Source: Delphinus delphis
Lineage: Eukaryota > Chordata > Mammalia > Artiodactyla > Delphinidae
Length of the DNA: 64,000 nt
NCBI RefSeq assembly: GCF_949987515.2
Contig: NW_027192670.1
Coordinates: 1,426,001 to 1,490,000 of the forward strand
Direction of reading: 5' to 3'
Shown: one piece after another, positions 35,613 to 48,061 of the stretch
How the letters are laid out: each line of letters opens with the position of its first letter
Numbering within the stretch: the stretch's first letter is position 1
The notes under the pieces: model-generated
What the model saw: the letters and a program-made list of their open reading frames with translations, nothing else
The model's database searches: none
What the model was told of the DNA's origin: nothing
Made by a program: the position numbers and the translations under genes

Positions 35613-36749
35613 GCAGAATTGCAGGAAACCGATTTCAGGAGGTAGACTGGAATTGCATTGAAAGCATAGGAAAAGAGGCAGAACGTCCACAATGATGCAC
35701 TTGGCCAAAAAGGGCGTATGCGTTTTTTCCTGAATATATTCAGGAAAAAACACATACGCCCTTTTTGGCCAACCAAGCAAACTTGCAAAAGAAATCTGCA
35801 CTACAATGAAGTCTCACTTTCCCCCGGTCAAAAGGGCCATCTGAAAAAAGTGTAAAATCCAGAAAGGCAGGACAGGCCATGGAGAACTGGGAGCCTTGTT
35901 ATGCTGATGGGCGGGATGTAAATTGCCAACAGACACTCCGGAGAAGTGTATGGTGTTTCCTGAAACATCTAATAAACAAAGCAACAGAGCCTAGGGCACT
36001 TCCACTTATGGTCCTATAGCTTAGGGAAATTAAAATCAAAAAGACACAGCCACCCCAAAGTTTGGGACGCCTCTGTTTACAAGAACCTCGTTTACCGTAC
36101 AAGTTCAATATCACAGAAAGTGAAAAATGGATAAAGAACTTGTGGTACTTACGTACAATGCAGTATCACTCAGCAATGAAATCTATGTCATCAGGCCCGT
36201 AGCAGCATAATGAGTGGATTCAGGTACGATGATTCTAACTGAAATAAGTCACACAGAAAAAGAAACATCATAAGATATCACTAATACACGGAATGTAAAC
36301 TTGGCTACACAGGAACTGAATTCCAAAACAGAACAGGGTCTCAAATTTAGAAAACCAACTTATGCTTGCTTAAGGGGAAAGGTGAGTTGGGGTGCTGCAT
36401 AAAACCAGAGATTGAAATGAGCACAGATAAATTTCCTTAAGCCAAATATGGAATAGACAAGAGCTACTCCTTGCTCAACGAATTGGACTCAACACCCCAT
36501 ATTAAACGCCTAAGAATGTACCTGACTAGTAAGTATCTTAAAACCTATGGATTGCTATGTCTCTGAAAGAGAATCAAGCGTGTGTACAGGGGCATAAACG
36601 CAGCAGTGATAGGATTGGAGAGGTTCGGTGAGCAAATGAAGACCCTTTGAAGTCATATTGCATGGTACCCATTCCACGGGTCTCAACTCTCCAGGTTTAA
36701 GGTATTCTTCCTTCAGCTAAAACATGCATGTGGAACCCAGAGTATGATC
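35613..36749 (+). repeat. Young-type 1.58-kb satellite, partial copy next to the telomere-like array
   Basis: From GGCAGAATTGCAGGAAACCG onward it is nearly identical to the left array, including the short form at the deletion point (GCAGCAGTGATAGGATTGG near 36,600) and a palindrome at 35,701-35,772 with one mismatch (AAAAAACACATACG). It ends inside the unit at GAACCCAGAGTATGATC, where the 168-bp satellite begins. Confidence 0.9.
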
Positions 36750-36758
36750 CACCCTAAC
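36745..36758. other. Junction between the two satellites
   Basis: Satellite sequence reads to AGTATGATC (36,749). Array copies would continue AACCGTGTG, whereas here it reads CACCCTAACCC. There is no unique DNA between the two arrays and only a short ACC-like overlap, so this is a direct breakpoint join inside a 1.58-kb unit. Confidence 0.85.
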
Positions 36759-38340
36759 CCTTCCCAGAAGCCTTACCCTAACCCATTCCCAAGTCCTAAA
36801 CCGTATGGTAACACTAACCCATGCCCTCACACGTACGCTCACCCTAAACCGTTTTCGTACCTGCACCTGGACCCTAAACCGTACTCAAACCCTAACCCTA
36901 ACCCTAGCCCGAACCCTAAACCTAACACATCCCCAGAGCCTTCCCCTCACCCGTCACCTAATCCTAACCCGTACGCTAAAACTAAACCGTGCCCTCACAC
37001 GTACGCTCCCCGTGAACTGTTGTCGTACCCTCACCTGGACACAAAACCGTCCCCGTCCCCTAACACTAACCCTAGCCCGAACCCTAAACATAAACCTTCC
37101 CCGAATCCATCCCCTCACCTGTCCCATAATCCTAACCCGTACGCTAACACTAACCCGTGCCCTCACACGTACGCTCCCCGTGAACCGTTGTCGTACCCTC
37201 ACCTGGACCCTAAACCGTCCCCATCCCCTAACTCTAACCCTAGCCCGAATCCTAACACTAAACCTTCCCCGAAGCCTTCCCCTCACCCGTCCCCTACTCC
37301 TAAGCCGTACGCTAACACTAACCCGTGCCCTCACACGTACGCTCCCCCTAAACCGTTGTCATACCCAACCTGGACCCTAAACCGTCCCCATCCCATAACC
37401 CTAACCCTAGCTGGAAACCTAACCCTAAACCTTCCCAGGAGCCTTCCACTCACCCGTCCCCTAATCCTAACCCGTACGCTAAAATAAACTATGCCCTCAC
37501 ACGTACGCTCCCAATAAACAGTTGTCGTACACACACCTGGACCCTAAACCGTCCCCTTCCCCTACACCTAACCCTAGACCGAACCCTACCCCTAACCCTT
37601 CCCCGAAACCTTCCCCTCACACGTCCCCTAATCCGAACCCGTACGCTAACACTAACCTGTGCCCTCACACGTACGCTCCCCGTGAACCATTGTCGTACCC
37701 TCACCTGGACCCTAAACCGTCCCCGTCCCCTACCCCTAACCCTAGACCGAACCCTAAACCTAACCCTTCCCTAAGCCTTCCCCTCACACGTCCCCTAATC
37801 CTAACCCGTACGCTAACACTAACCCGTGCCCTCACACGTACGCTCCCCCTGAAACGTTCTCATACCCTCACCAGGACCCTAAACCGTCCCCAACCCCCTA
37901 CCCTTAACTCTAGCCCAAACCCTAAACCTAAACCTTCCCCGAAGCCTTCCCCTCACACGTCCCCTAATCCTAACCCGTACACTAACACTAACCTGTGCCC
38001 GCACACGTACGTTCCCCCTAAACCATTGTCGTACCCTCATCTGGACCCTAAACCGTCCCCTTCCCCTAACCCTAATTCTAGCCCGATCCCTAAACCTAAC
38101 CCTTCCCCGAAGCCTTCCCCTCACCCGTCCCCTAATCCTAACCCGTATGGTAACACTAACCCGTGCCCTCACACGTATGCTCCCCCTAAACCGTTGTCGT
38201 ACCCTCACCTGGACCCTAAACCGTCCCCGTCCCCTAACCCTAAGCCGAGCCGGAACCCTAACCCTAACCCTTCCCCGAAGCCTTCCCCTCACACGTCCCC
38301 TAATCCTAACCCGTACGCTAACACTAACCCGCGCCCTCAC
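36750..38340. repeat. Edge subfamily of the 168-bp satellite
   Basis: The first units differ most from the interior. They have AAACCGTTGTCG and CCTCACCTGG in place of AAAGCGTTGTCG and CCTCCCCTGG, AAGCCTTCCCCTCAC in place of AAGCCTGACCCTCAC, and private changes (CCGTTTTCGTACC near 36,850; AATAAACAGTTG near 37,512). Higher divergence at the array edge fits reduced exchange there. Confidence 0.75.
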
Positions 38341-39376
38341 ACGTACGCTCCCCCTAAAGCGTTGTCGTACCCTCCCCTGGACCCTAAACCGTCCCCGTCC
38401 CCTAACCCTAACCCTAGCCCGAACCCTAACCCTAACCCTTCCCCGAAGCCTGACCCTCACCCGTCCCCTAATCCTAACCCGTACGCTAACACTAACCCAC
38501 GCCCTCACACGTACGCTCCCCCAAAAGCGTTGTCGTACCCTCCCCTGGACCCTAAACCGTCCCCGTCCCCTAACCCTAACCCTAGCCCGAACCCTAACAC
38601 TTCCCCGAAGCCTGACCCTCACCCGTCCCCTAATCCTAACCCGTACGCTAACACTAACCCGCGCCCTCACACGTACGCTCCACCTAAAGCGTTGTCGTAC
38701 CCTCACCTGGACCCTAAACCGTCCCCGTCCCCTAACCCTAACCCTAGCCCGAACCCTAACCCTAACCCTTCCCCGAAGCCTTACCCTCACCCGGCCGCTA
38801 ATCCTAACCCGTACGCTAACACTAACCCGCGCCCTCACACGTACGCTCCCCCTAAAGCGTTGTCGTACCCTCCCCAGGACCCTAAACCGTCCCCGTCCCC
38901 GTCCCCTAACCCTAGCCCGAACCCTAACCCTAACCCTTCCCCAGAGCCTGACCCTCACCCGTCCCCTAATCCTAACCCGTACGCTAACACTAACCGGCGC
39001 CCTCACACCTGCAATCCCCCTAAAGCATTGTCGTACCCTCCCCTGGACCCTAAACCGTCCCCGTCCCCTAACCCTAACCCTAGCCCAAACCCTAACCCTA
39101 ACCCTTCCCCGAAGCCTGACCCTCACCCGTCCCCTAATCCTAACCCGTACGCTAACACTAACCCGCGCCTTCACACCTATGCTCCCCGTAAAGCGTTGTC
39201 GTACCCTCCCCTGGACCCTAAACCGTCCCCGCCCCCTAACCCTAACCCTAGCCCGAACCGTAACCCTAACCCTTCCCCGAAGCCTGACCCTCACCCGTCC
39301 CCTAATCCTAACCTGTACGCTAACACTAACCCGCGCCCTCACACGTACGCTCCCCCTAAACCGTTGTCGTACCCTC
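37201..39376. repeat. 13-unit higher-order repeat, copy A1 (2,176 bp)
   Basis: The sequence starting ACCTGGACCCTAAACCGTCC at 37,201 recurs at 39,377 with the same private variants in order (CCCTACTCCTAAGCC, CATACCCAACCTGG, CTAGCTGGAAACC, AATAAACAGTTGTCG). Thirteen 168-bp units would be 2,184 bp; the 8-bp deficit includes a unit that lacks one hexamer (CCCGAACCCTAACACTTCC near 38,590). Confidence 0.82.
38400..38438 (-). other. G-quadruplex-forming tract, exemplar of one per 168-bp unit
   Basis: The minus strand has seven GGG runs separated by 3-nt loops (TTA, TTC, CTA), well beyond the four needed for a telomere-type quadruplex. The plus strand can form the matching i-motif. The same tract recurs in almost every unit of the 27-kb array. 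Confidence 0.75.
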
Positions 39377-41552
39377 ACCTGGACCCTAAACCGTCCCCAT
39401 CCCCTAACTCTAACCCTAGCCCGAATCCTAACACTAAACCTTCCCCGAAGCCTTCCCCTCACCCGTCCCCTACTCCTAAGCCGTACGCTAACACTAACCC
39501 GTGCCCTCACACGTACGCTCCCCCTAAACCGTTGTCATACCCAACCTGGACCCTAAACCGTCCCCATCCCCTAACCCTAACCCTAGCTGGAAACCTAACC
39601 CTAAACCTTCCCAGGAGCCTTCCACTCACCCGTCCCCTAATCCTAACCCGTACGCTAAAATAAACTATGCCCTCACACGTACGCTCCCAATAAACAGTTG
39701 TCGTACACTCACCTGGACCCTAAACCGTCCCCTTCCCCTACACCTAACCCTAGACCGAACTCTACCCCTAACCCTTCCCCGAAACCTTCCCCTCACACGT
39801 CCCCTAATCCGAACCCGTACGCTAACACTAACCTGTGCCCTCACACGTACGCTCCCCGTGAACCATTGTCGTACCCTCACCTGGACCCTAAACCGTCCCC
39901 GTCCCCTACCCCTAACCCTAGACCGAACCCTAAACCTAACCCTTCCCTAAGCCTTCCCCTCACACGTCCCCTAATCCTAACCCGTACGCTAACACTAACC
40001 CGTGCCCTCACACGTACGCTCCCCCTGAAACGTTCTCATACCCTCACCAGGACCCTAAACCGTCCCCAACCCCCTACCATTAACTCTAGCCCGAACCCTA
40101 AACCTAAACCTTCCCCGAAGCCTTCCCCTCACACGTCCCCTAATCCTAACCCGTACACTAACACTAACCTGTGCCCGCACACGTACGTTCCCCCTAAACC
40201 ATTGTCGTACCCTCATCTGGACCCTAAACCGTCCCCTTCCCCTAACCCTAATTCTAGCCCGATCCCTAAACCTAACCCTTCCCCGAAGCCTTCCCCTCAC
40301 CCGTCCCCTAATCCTAACCCGTATGGTAACACTAACCCGTGCCCTCACACGTATGCTCCCCCTAAACCGTTGTCGTACCCTCACCTGGACCCTAAACCGT
40401 CCCCGTCCCCTAACCCTAAGCCGAGCCGGAACCCTAACCCTAACCCTTCCCCGAAGCCTTCCCCTCACACGTCCCCTAATCATAACCCGTACGCTAACAC
40501 TAACCCGCGCCCTCACACGTACGCTCCCCCTAAAGCGTTGTCGTACCCTCCCCTGGACCCTAAACCGTCCCCGTCCCCTAACCCTAACCCTAGCCCGAAC
40601 CCTAACCCTAACCCTTCCCCGAAGCCTGACCCTCACCCGTCCCCTAATCCTAACCCGTACGCTAACACTAACCCACGCCCTCACACGTACGCTCCCCCAA
40701 AAGCGTTGTCGTACCCTCCCCTGGACCCTAAACCGTCCCCGTCCCCTAACCCTAACCCTAGCCCGAACCCTAACACTTCCCCGAAGCCTGACCCTCACCC
40801 GTCCCCTAATCCTAACCCGTACGCTAACACTAACCCGCGCCCTCACACGTACGCTCCACCTAAAGCGTTGTCGTACCCTCACCTGGACCCTAAACCGTCC
40901 CCGTCCCCTAACCCTAACCCTAGCCCGAACCCTAACCCTAACCCTTCCCCGAAGCCTTACCCTCACCCGGCCGCTAATCCTAACCCGTACGCTAACACTA
41001 ACCCGCGCCCTCACACGTACGCTCCCCCTAAAGCGTTGTCGTACCCTCCCCAGGACCCTAAACCGTCCCCGTCCCCGTCCCCTAACCCTAGCCCGAACCC
41101 TAACCCTAACCCTTCCCCAGAGCCTGACCCTCACCCGTCCCCTAATCCTAACCCGTACGCTAACACTAACCGGCGCCCTCACACCTGCAATCCCCCTAAA
41201 GCATTGTCGTACCCTCCCCTGGACCCTAAACCGTCCCCGTCCCCTAACCCTAACCCTAGCCCAAACCCTAACCCTAACCCTTCCCCGAAGCCTGACCCTC
41301 ACCCGTCCCCTAATCCTAACCCGTACGCTAACACTAACCCGCGCCTTCACACCTATGCTCCCCGTAAAGCGTTGTCGTACCCTCCCCTGGACCCTAAACC
41401 GTCCCCGCCCCCTAACCCTAACCCTAGCCCGAACCGTAACCCTAACCCTTCCCCGAAGCCTGACCCTCACCCGTCCCCTAATCCTAACCTGTACGCTAAC
41501 ACTAACCCGCGCCCTCACACGTACGCTCCCCCTAAACCGTTGTCGTACCCTC
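39377..41552. repeat. 13-unit higher-order repeat, copy A2 (2,176 bp)
   Basis: Nearly identical to A1. Visible differences are CATACACACC against CATACACTCA-type changes near 39,710, CCGAACTCTACC near 39,756 and CCTAATCATAACCC near 40,480. The marker CTCCACCTAAAGC lies at 38,678 in A1 and 40,854 in A2. Confidence 0.82.
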
Positions 41553-42729
41553 ACCTGGACCCTAAACCGTCCCCGTCCCCTAACCCTAAGCCGAGCCGGA
41601 ACCCTAACCCTAACCTTTCCCCGAAGCCTTCCCCTCACACGTCCCCTAATCCTAACCCGTACGCTAACACTAACCCGCGCCCTCACACGTACGCTCCCCC
41701 TAAAGCGTTGTCGTACACTCCCCTGGACCCTAAACCGTCCCCGTCCCCTAACCCTAACCCTAGCCCGAACCCTAACCCTAACCCTTCCCCGAAGCCTGAC
41801 CCTCACCCGTCCCCTAATCCTAACCCGTACGCTAACACTAACCCGCGCCCTCACAGGTACGCTCCCCCTAAAGCGTTGTCGTACCCTCCCCTGGACCCTA
41901 AACCGTCCCCGTCCCCTAACCCTAACCCTAGCCCGAACCCTAACCCTAACACTTCCCCGAAGCCTGACCCTCACCCGTCCCCTAATCCTAACCCGTACGC
42001 TAACACTAACCCGCGCCCTCACACCTACGCTCCCCGTAAAGCGTTGTCGTACCCTCCCCTGGACCCTAAACCGTCCACGTCCCCAAACCCTAACCCTAGC
42101 CCGAACCCTAACCCTAACCCTTCCCCGAATCCTGACCCTCACCCGTCCCCTAATCCTAACCCGTACGCTAACACTAACCCGCGCCCTCACACCTACGCTC
42201 CCCCTAAAACGTTGTCGTACCCTCCCCTGGACCCTAAACCATCCCCGTCCCCTAACCCTAACCCTAGCCCGAACCCTAACCCTAACCCTTCCCCGAATCC
42301 TGACCCTCACCCGTCCCCAAATCCTAACCCGTACGCTAACTGTAACCTGCGCCCTCACACGTACACTCCCCCAAAAGCGTTGTCGTACCCTCCCCTGGAC
42401 CCTAAACCGTCCCCGTCCCCTAACCCTAACCCTAGCCCGAACCCTAACCCTAACCCTTCCCCGAAGCCTGACACTCACCCGTCCCCTAATCCTAACCCGT
42501 ACGCTAACAATAACCCGCGCCCTCACACGTACGCTCCCTCTAAAGCGTTGTCGTACCCTCCCCTGGACCCTAAACCGTCCCCGTCCCCTAACCCTAACCC
42601 TAGCCCGAACCCTAACCCTAAGACTTCCCCGAAGCCTGACCCTCACCCGTCCCCTAATCCTAACACGTACGCTAACACTAACTGGCGCCCTCACACCTGC
42701 AATCCCCCTAAAGCACTGTCGTACCCTCC

Positions 42730-44340
42730 CCTGGACCCTAAACCGTCCCCGTCCCCTAACCCTAACCCTAGCCCGAACCCTAACCCTAACCCTTCCCCGA
42801 AGCCTGACCCTCACCCGTCCCCTAATCCTAACCCGTACGCTAACACTAACCCACGCCCTCACACGTACGCTCCCCCAAAAGCGTTGTCGTACCCTCCCCT
42901 GGACCCTAAACCGTCCCCGTCCCCTAACCCTAACCCTAGCCCGAACCCTAACACTTCCCCGAAGCCTGACCCTCACCCGTCCCCTAATCCTAACCCGTAC
43001 GCTAACACTAACCCGCGCCCTCACACGTACGCTCCACCTAAAGCGTTGTCGTACCCTCACCTGGACCCTAAACCGTCCCCGTCCCCTAACCCTAACCCTA
43101 GCCCGAACCCTAACCCTAACCCTTCCCCGAAGCCTTACCCTCACCCGGCCGCTAATCCTAACCCGTACGCTAACACTAACCCGCGCCCTCACACGTACGC
43201 TCCCCCTAAAGCGTTGTCGTACCCTCCCCAGGACCCTAAACCGTCCCCGTCCCCGTCCCCTAACCCTAGCCCGAACCCTAACCCTAACCCTTCCCCAGAG
43301 CCTGACCCTCACCCGTCCCCTAATCCTAACCCGTACGCTAACACTAACCGGCGCCCTCACACCTGCAATCCCCCTAAAGCATTGTCGTACCCTCCCCTGG
43401 ACCCTAAACCGTCCCCGTCCCCTAACCCTAACCCTAGCCCAAACCCTAACCCTAACCCTTCCCCGAAGCCTGACCCTCACCCGTCCCCTAATCCTAACCC
43501 GTACGCTAACACTAACCCGCGCCTTCACACCTATGCTCCCCGTAAAGCGTTGTCGTACCCTCCCCTGGACCCTAAACCGTCCCCGCCCCCTAACCCTAAC
43601 CCTAGCCCGAACCGTAACCCTAACCCTTCCCCGAAGCCTGACCCTCACCCGTCCCCTAATCCTAACCTGTACGCTAACACTAACCCGCGCCCTCACACGT
43701 ACGCTCCCCCTAAACCGTTGTCGTACCCTCACCTGGACCCTAAACCGTCCCCGTCCCCTAACCCTAAGCCGAGCCGGAACCCTAACCCTAACCTTTCCCC
43801 GAAGCCTTCCCCTCACACGTCCCCTAATCCTAACCCGTACGCTAACACTAACCCGCGCCCTCACACGTACGCTCCCCCTAAAGCGTTGTCGTACCCTCCC
43901 CTGGACCCTAAACCGTCCCCGTCCCCTAACCCTAACCCTAGCCCGAACCCTAACCCTAACCCTTCCCCGAAGCCTGACCCTCACCCGTCCCCTAATCCTA
44001 ACCCGTACGCTAACACTAACCCGCGCCCTCACAGGTACGCTCCCCCTAAAGCGTTGTCGTACCCTCCCCTGGACCCTAAACCGTCCCCGTCCCCTAACCC
44101 TAACCCTAGCCCGAACCCTAACCCTAACACTTCCCCGAAGCCTGACCCTCACCCGTCCCCTAATCCTAACCCGTACGCTAACACTAACCCGCGCCCTCAC
44201 ACCTACGCTCCCCGTAAAGCGTTGTCGTACCCTCCCCTGGACCCTAAACCGTCCACGTCCCCAAACCCTAACCCTAGCCCGAACCCTAACCCTAACCCTT
44301 CCCCGAATCCTGACCCTCACCCGTCCCCTAATCCTAACCC
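42730..44340. repeat. 13-unit higher-order repeat, partial copy A3
   Basis: It repeats the A2 unit order at an offset of 2,178 bp (CTCCACCTAAAGC at 43,032; GCTCCCCCAAAAGCG near 42,869 against 40,691). About 41,553-42,729 holds the part between A2 and A3, which itself partly repeats the CCGAGCCGGAACC section of A1 and A2. Confidence 0.75.
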
Positions 44341-47300
44341 GTACGCTAACACTAACCCACGCCCTCACACGTACGTTCCCCAAAAGCGTTGTCGTACCCT
44401 CCCCCGGACCCTAAACCGTCCCCATCCCATAACCCTAACCCTAGCCAGAACCCTAACCCTAACCCTTCCCCGAAGCCTGACCCTCACCCATCCCCTAATC
44501 CTAACACGTACACTAACACTAACCCGCGCCCGCACATGTACGTTCCCAATAAAGCGTTGTCGTACCCTCTCCTGGACCCGAAACCGTCCCCGTCCCCTAA
44601 CCCTAACCCTAGCCCGAACCCTAACCCTAACCCTTCCCCGAATCCTGACCCTCACCCGTCCCCTAATCCTAACCCGTACGCTAACACTAACCCGCGCCCT
44701 CAGATGTACGCTCCCCCTAAAGCGTTGTCGTACCCTCCCCTGGACCCTAAACCGTCCCCGTACCCTAACCCTAACCCTAGCCGGAACCCTAACCCTAACC
44801 CTTCCCCGAAGCCTGACCCTCACCCGTCCCCTAATCCTAACCCGTACGCTAACACTAACCCGCGCCCTCACACCTACGCTCCCCCTAAAACGTTGTCGTA
44901 CCCTCCCCTGGACCCTAAACCATCCCCGTCCCCTAACCCTAACCCTAGCCCGAACCCTAACCCTAACCCTTCCCCGAATCCTGACCCTCACCCGTCCCCA
45001 AATCCTAACCCGTACGCTAACTGTAACCTGCGCCCTCACACGTACGCTCCCCCAAAAGCGTTGTCGTACCCTCCCCTGGACCCTAAACCGTCCCCGTCCC
45101 CTAACCCTAACCCTAGCCCGAACCCTAACCCTAACCCTTCCCCGAAGCCTGACACTCACCCGTCCCCTAATCCTAACCCGTACGCTAACAATAACCCGCG
45201 CCCTCACACGTACGCTCCCTCTAAAGCGTTGTCGTACCCTCCCCTGGACCCTAAACCGTCCCCGTCCCCTAACCCTAACCCTAGCCCGAACCCTAACCCT
45301 AAGACTTCCCCGAAGCCTGACCCTCACCCGTCCCCTAATCCTAACACGTACGCTAACACTAACTGGCGCCCTCACACCTGCAATCCCCCTAAAGCACTGT
45401 CGTACCCTCCCCTGGACCCTAAACCGTCCCCGTCCCCTAACCCTAACCCTAGACCGAACCCTAACCCTAACCCTTCCCCGAAGCCTGACCCTCACCCGTC
45501 CCCTAATCCTAACCTGTACGCTAACACTAACCCGCGCCCTCACACGTACGCTCCCCCTAAAGAATTGTCGTACCCTCCCCAGGACCCTAAGCCGTCCCCG
45601 TCCCCTAACCCTAACCCTAGCCCGAACCCTAACCCTTACCCTTCCCCGAAGCTTGACCCTCACCCGTCCCCTAATCCTAACCCGTACGCTAACACTAACC
45701 CGCGCCCTCACACCAACGCTCCCCTTAAAGCTTTGTCATACCCTCCCCTGGACCCTAAACCGTCCCCGTCCCCTAACCCTAACACTAGCCCGAACCCTAA
45801 CCATAAGCCTTCCCCGAAGCCTGACCCTCACCCGTCCCCTAATCCTAACCCGTACGCTAACACTAACCTGCGCCGTCACACGTACGCTCCCCCTAAAGCG
45901 TTGTCGTACCCTCCCATGGACCCTAACCCGTCCCCGTCCCCTAACCCTAACCCTAGCCCGAACCCTAACCCTAACCCTTCCCCGAAGCCTGACCCTCACC
46001 CGTCCCCTAATCCTAACCCGTACGCTAACACTAACCCGAGCCCTCACACGTACGCTCCCCGTAAAGCCTTGTCGTACCCTCCCCTGGACCCTAAACCGTC
46101 CCCATCCCCTAACCCAACCCTAGCCCGAACCCTAACCATAAGCCTTCCCCGAAGCCTGACCCTCACCCGTTCCCTAATACTAACCCGTACGCTAACACTA
46201 ACCCCCGCCGTCACACGTACGCTCCCCCTAAAGCGTTGTCGTACCCTCCCCTGGACCCTAAACCGTCCCCGCCCCCTAACCCTAACCCTAGCCCGAACCC
46301 TAACCCTAACACTTCCCCGAAGTCTGACCCTCACCTGTCCCCTAATCCTAACCCGTACGCTAACACTAACCCGCGCCCTCACACGTACGCTCCCTCTAAC
46401 GCGTTGTCGTACCCTCCCCTGGACCCTAAACCGTCCCCGTCCCCTAACCCTAACCCTAGCCCGAACCCTAACCCTAACCCTTCCCCGAAGCCTGACCCTC
46501 ACCCGGCCCCTAATCCTAACCCGTACGCTAACACTAACCCGCGCCCTCAGATGTACGCTCCCCCTAAAGCGTTGTCGTACCCTCCCCTGGACCCTAAACC
46601 GTCCCCGTCCCCGTCCCCTAACCCTAGCCCGAACCCTAACCCTAACCCTTCCCCAGAGCCTGACCCTCACCCGTCCCATAATCCTAACCCGTATGCTAAC
46701 ACTAACCCGCGCCCTCACACGTACGCTCCCCCTAAAGCGTTGTCATACCCTCCCCTGGACCCTAAACCGTCCCCGTCTCCTAACCCTAACCCTAGCCCGA
46801 ACCCTAACCCTAAACCTTCCCCGAAGCCTGACCCTCACCCGTCCCCTAATCCTAACCCGTACGCTAACACTAACCCGCGCCCTCACACGTACGCTCCCCC
46901 TAAAGCGTTGTCGTACACTCTCCTGGACCCTAAACCGTCCCCGTCCCCTAACCCTAACCCTAGCCCGAACCCTAACCCTAACCCTTCCCCGAAGCCTGAC
47001 CCTCACCCGTCCCCTAATCCTAACCCGTACGCTAACACTAACCCGCGCCCTCACACCTGCAATCCCCCTAAAGCGTTGTCGTACCCTCCCATGGACCCTA
47101 AACCGTCCCCATACCGTAAACCTAACCCTAGCCCGAACCCTAACCCTAACCCTTCCCCGAAGCCTGACCCTCACCGGTCCCCTAATCCTAACCCATACGC
47201 TAAGACTAACCCACGCCCTCACACGTACGCTACCCCTAAAGCGTTGTCGTACCCTCCCCTAGACCCTAAACCGGCCCCGTCCCCTAACACTAACCCTAGA

Positions 47301-48061
47301 CCGAAACCTAACCCTAACACTTCCCCGAAGCCTGACCCACATCCGTCCCCTAATCCTAACACGTACGCGAACACTAAACTGCGCTCTCACACGTACGATC
47401 CCCCTAAAGCGTTGTCGTACCCTCCACTGCACCCTAAACCGTCCCCGTCCCCTAACCCTAACCCTAGCACGAACCCTAACCATAAGCCTGCCCCGAAGCC
47501 TGACCCTCACCCGTTCCCTAATACTAACCCGTACGCTAACACTAACCCGCGCCGTCACACGTACGCTCCCCCTAAAGCGTTGTCGTACCCTCCCATGGAC
47601 CCTAAACCGTCCCCGTCCCCTAACCCGAACCCTAGCCCGAACCCTAACCCTAACCCTTCCCCGAAGTCTGACCTTCACCCGTCCCCTAATCCTAACCCGT
47701 ACGCTAACACTAACCCACGCCCTCACACGTACGCTACCCCTAAAGCGTTGTCGTACCCTCCCCTGGACCCTAAACCGTCCCCGCTCCCTAACCCTAACCC
47801 TAGCCCGAACCGTAACCCTAACCCTTCCCCGAAGCCTGACCTTCACCCGTCCCCTAATCCTAACCCGTACGCTAACACTAACCCACGCCCTCACACGTAC
47901 GCTCCCTCTAAAGCGTTGTCGTACCCTCCCCTGGACCCTAAACCGTCCCCTAACCCTAACCCTAACCCTAGCCCGAACCCTAACCCTAACCCTTCCCCGA
48001 AGCCTGACCCTCACCCGGCCCCTAATCCTAACCCGTACGCTAACACTAACCCGCGCCCTAG
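44341..48061. repeat. 168-bp satellite, mixed-order section
   Basis: Unit types from both the A and B higher-order repeats occur here in a different order, with several frame-changing one-base losses (CCCTAACCCAACCCTAG near 46,112). It includes units with CCTCAGATGTACG (44,700 and 46,549) and with CACACCTGCAATCC (45,376 and 47,049). I could not define one clean period. Confidence 0.6.

Noticed and set aside
39698..46123. Open frame of 2,141 codons and similar long frames, Pro/Asn/Ser-rich on plus, Arg/Val-rich on minus
   Set aside because: They result from a 168-bp repeat without stops. Overlapping frames are open on both strands, the frame changes at one-base-short units, and no start context, intron structure or domain is present.
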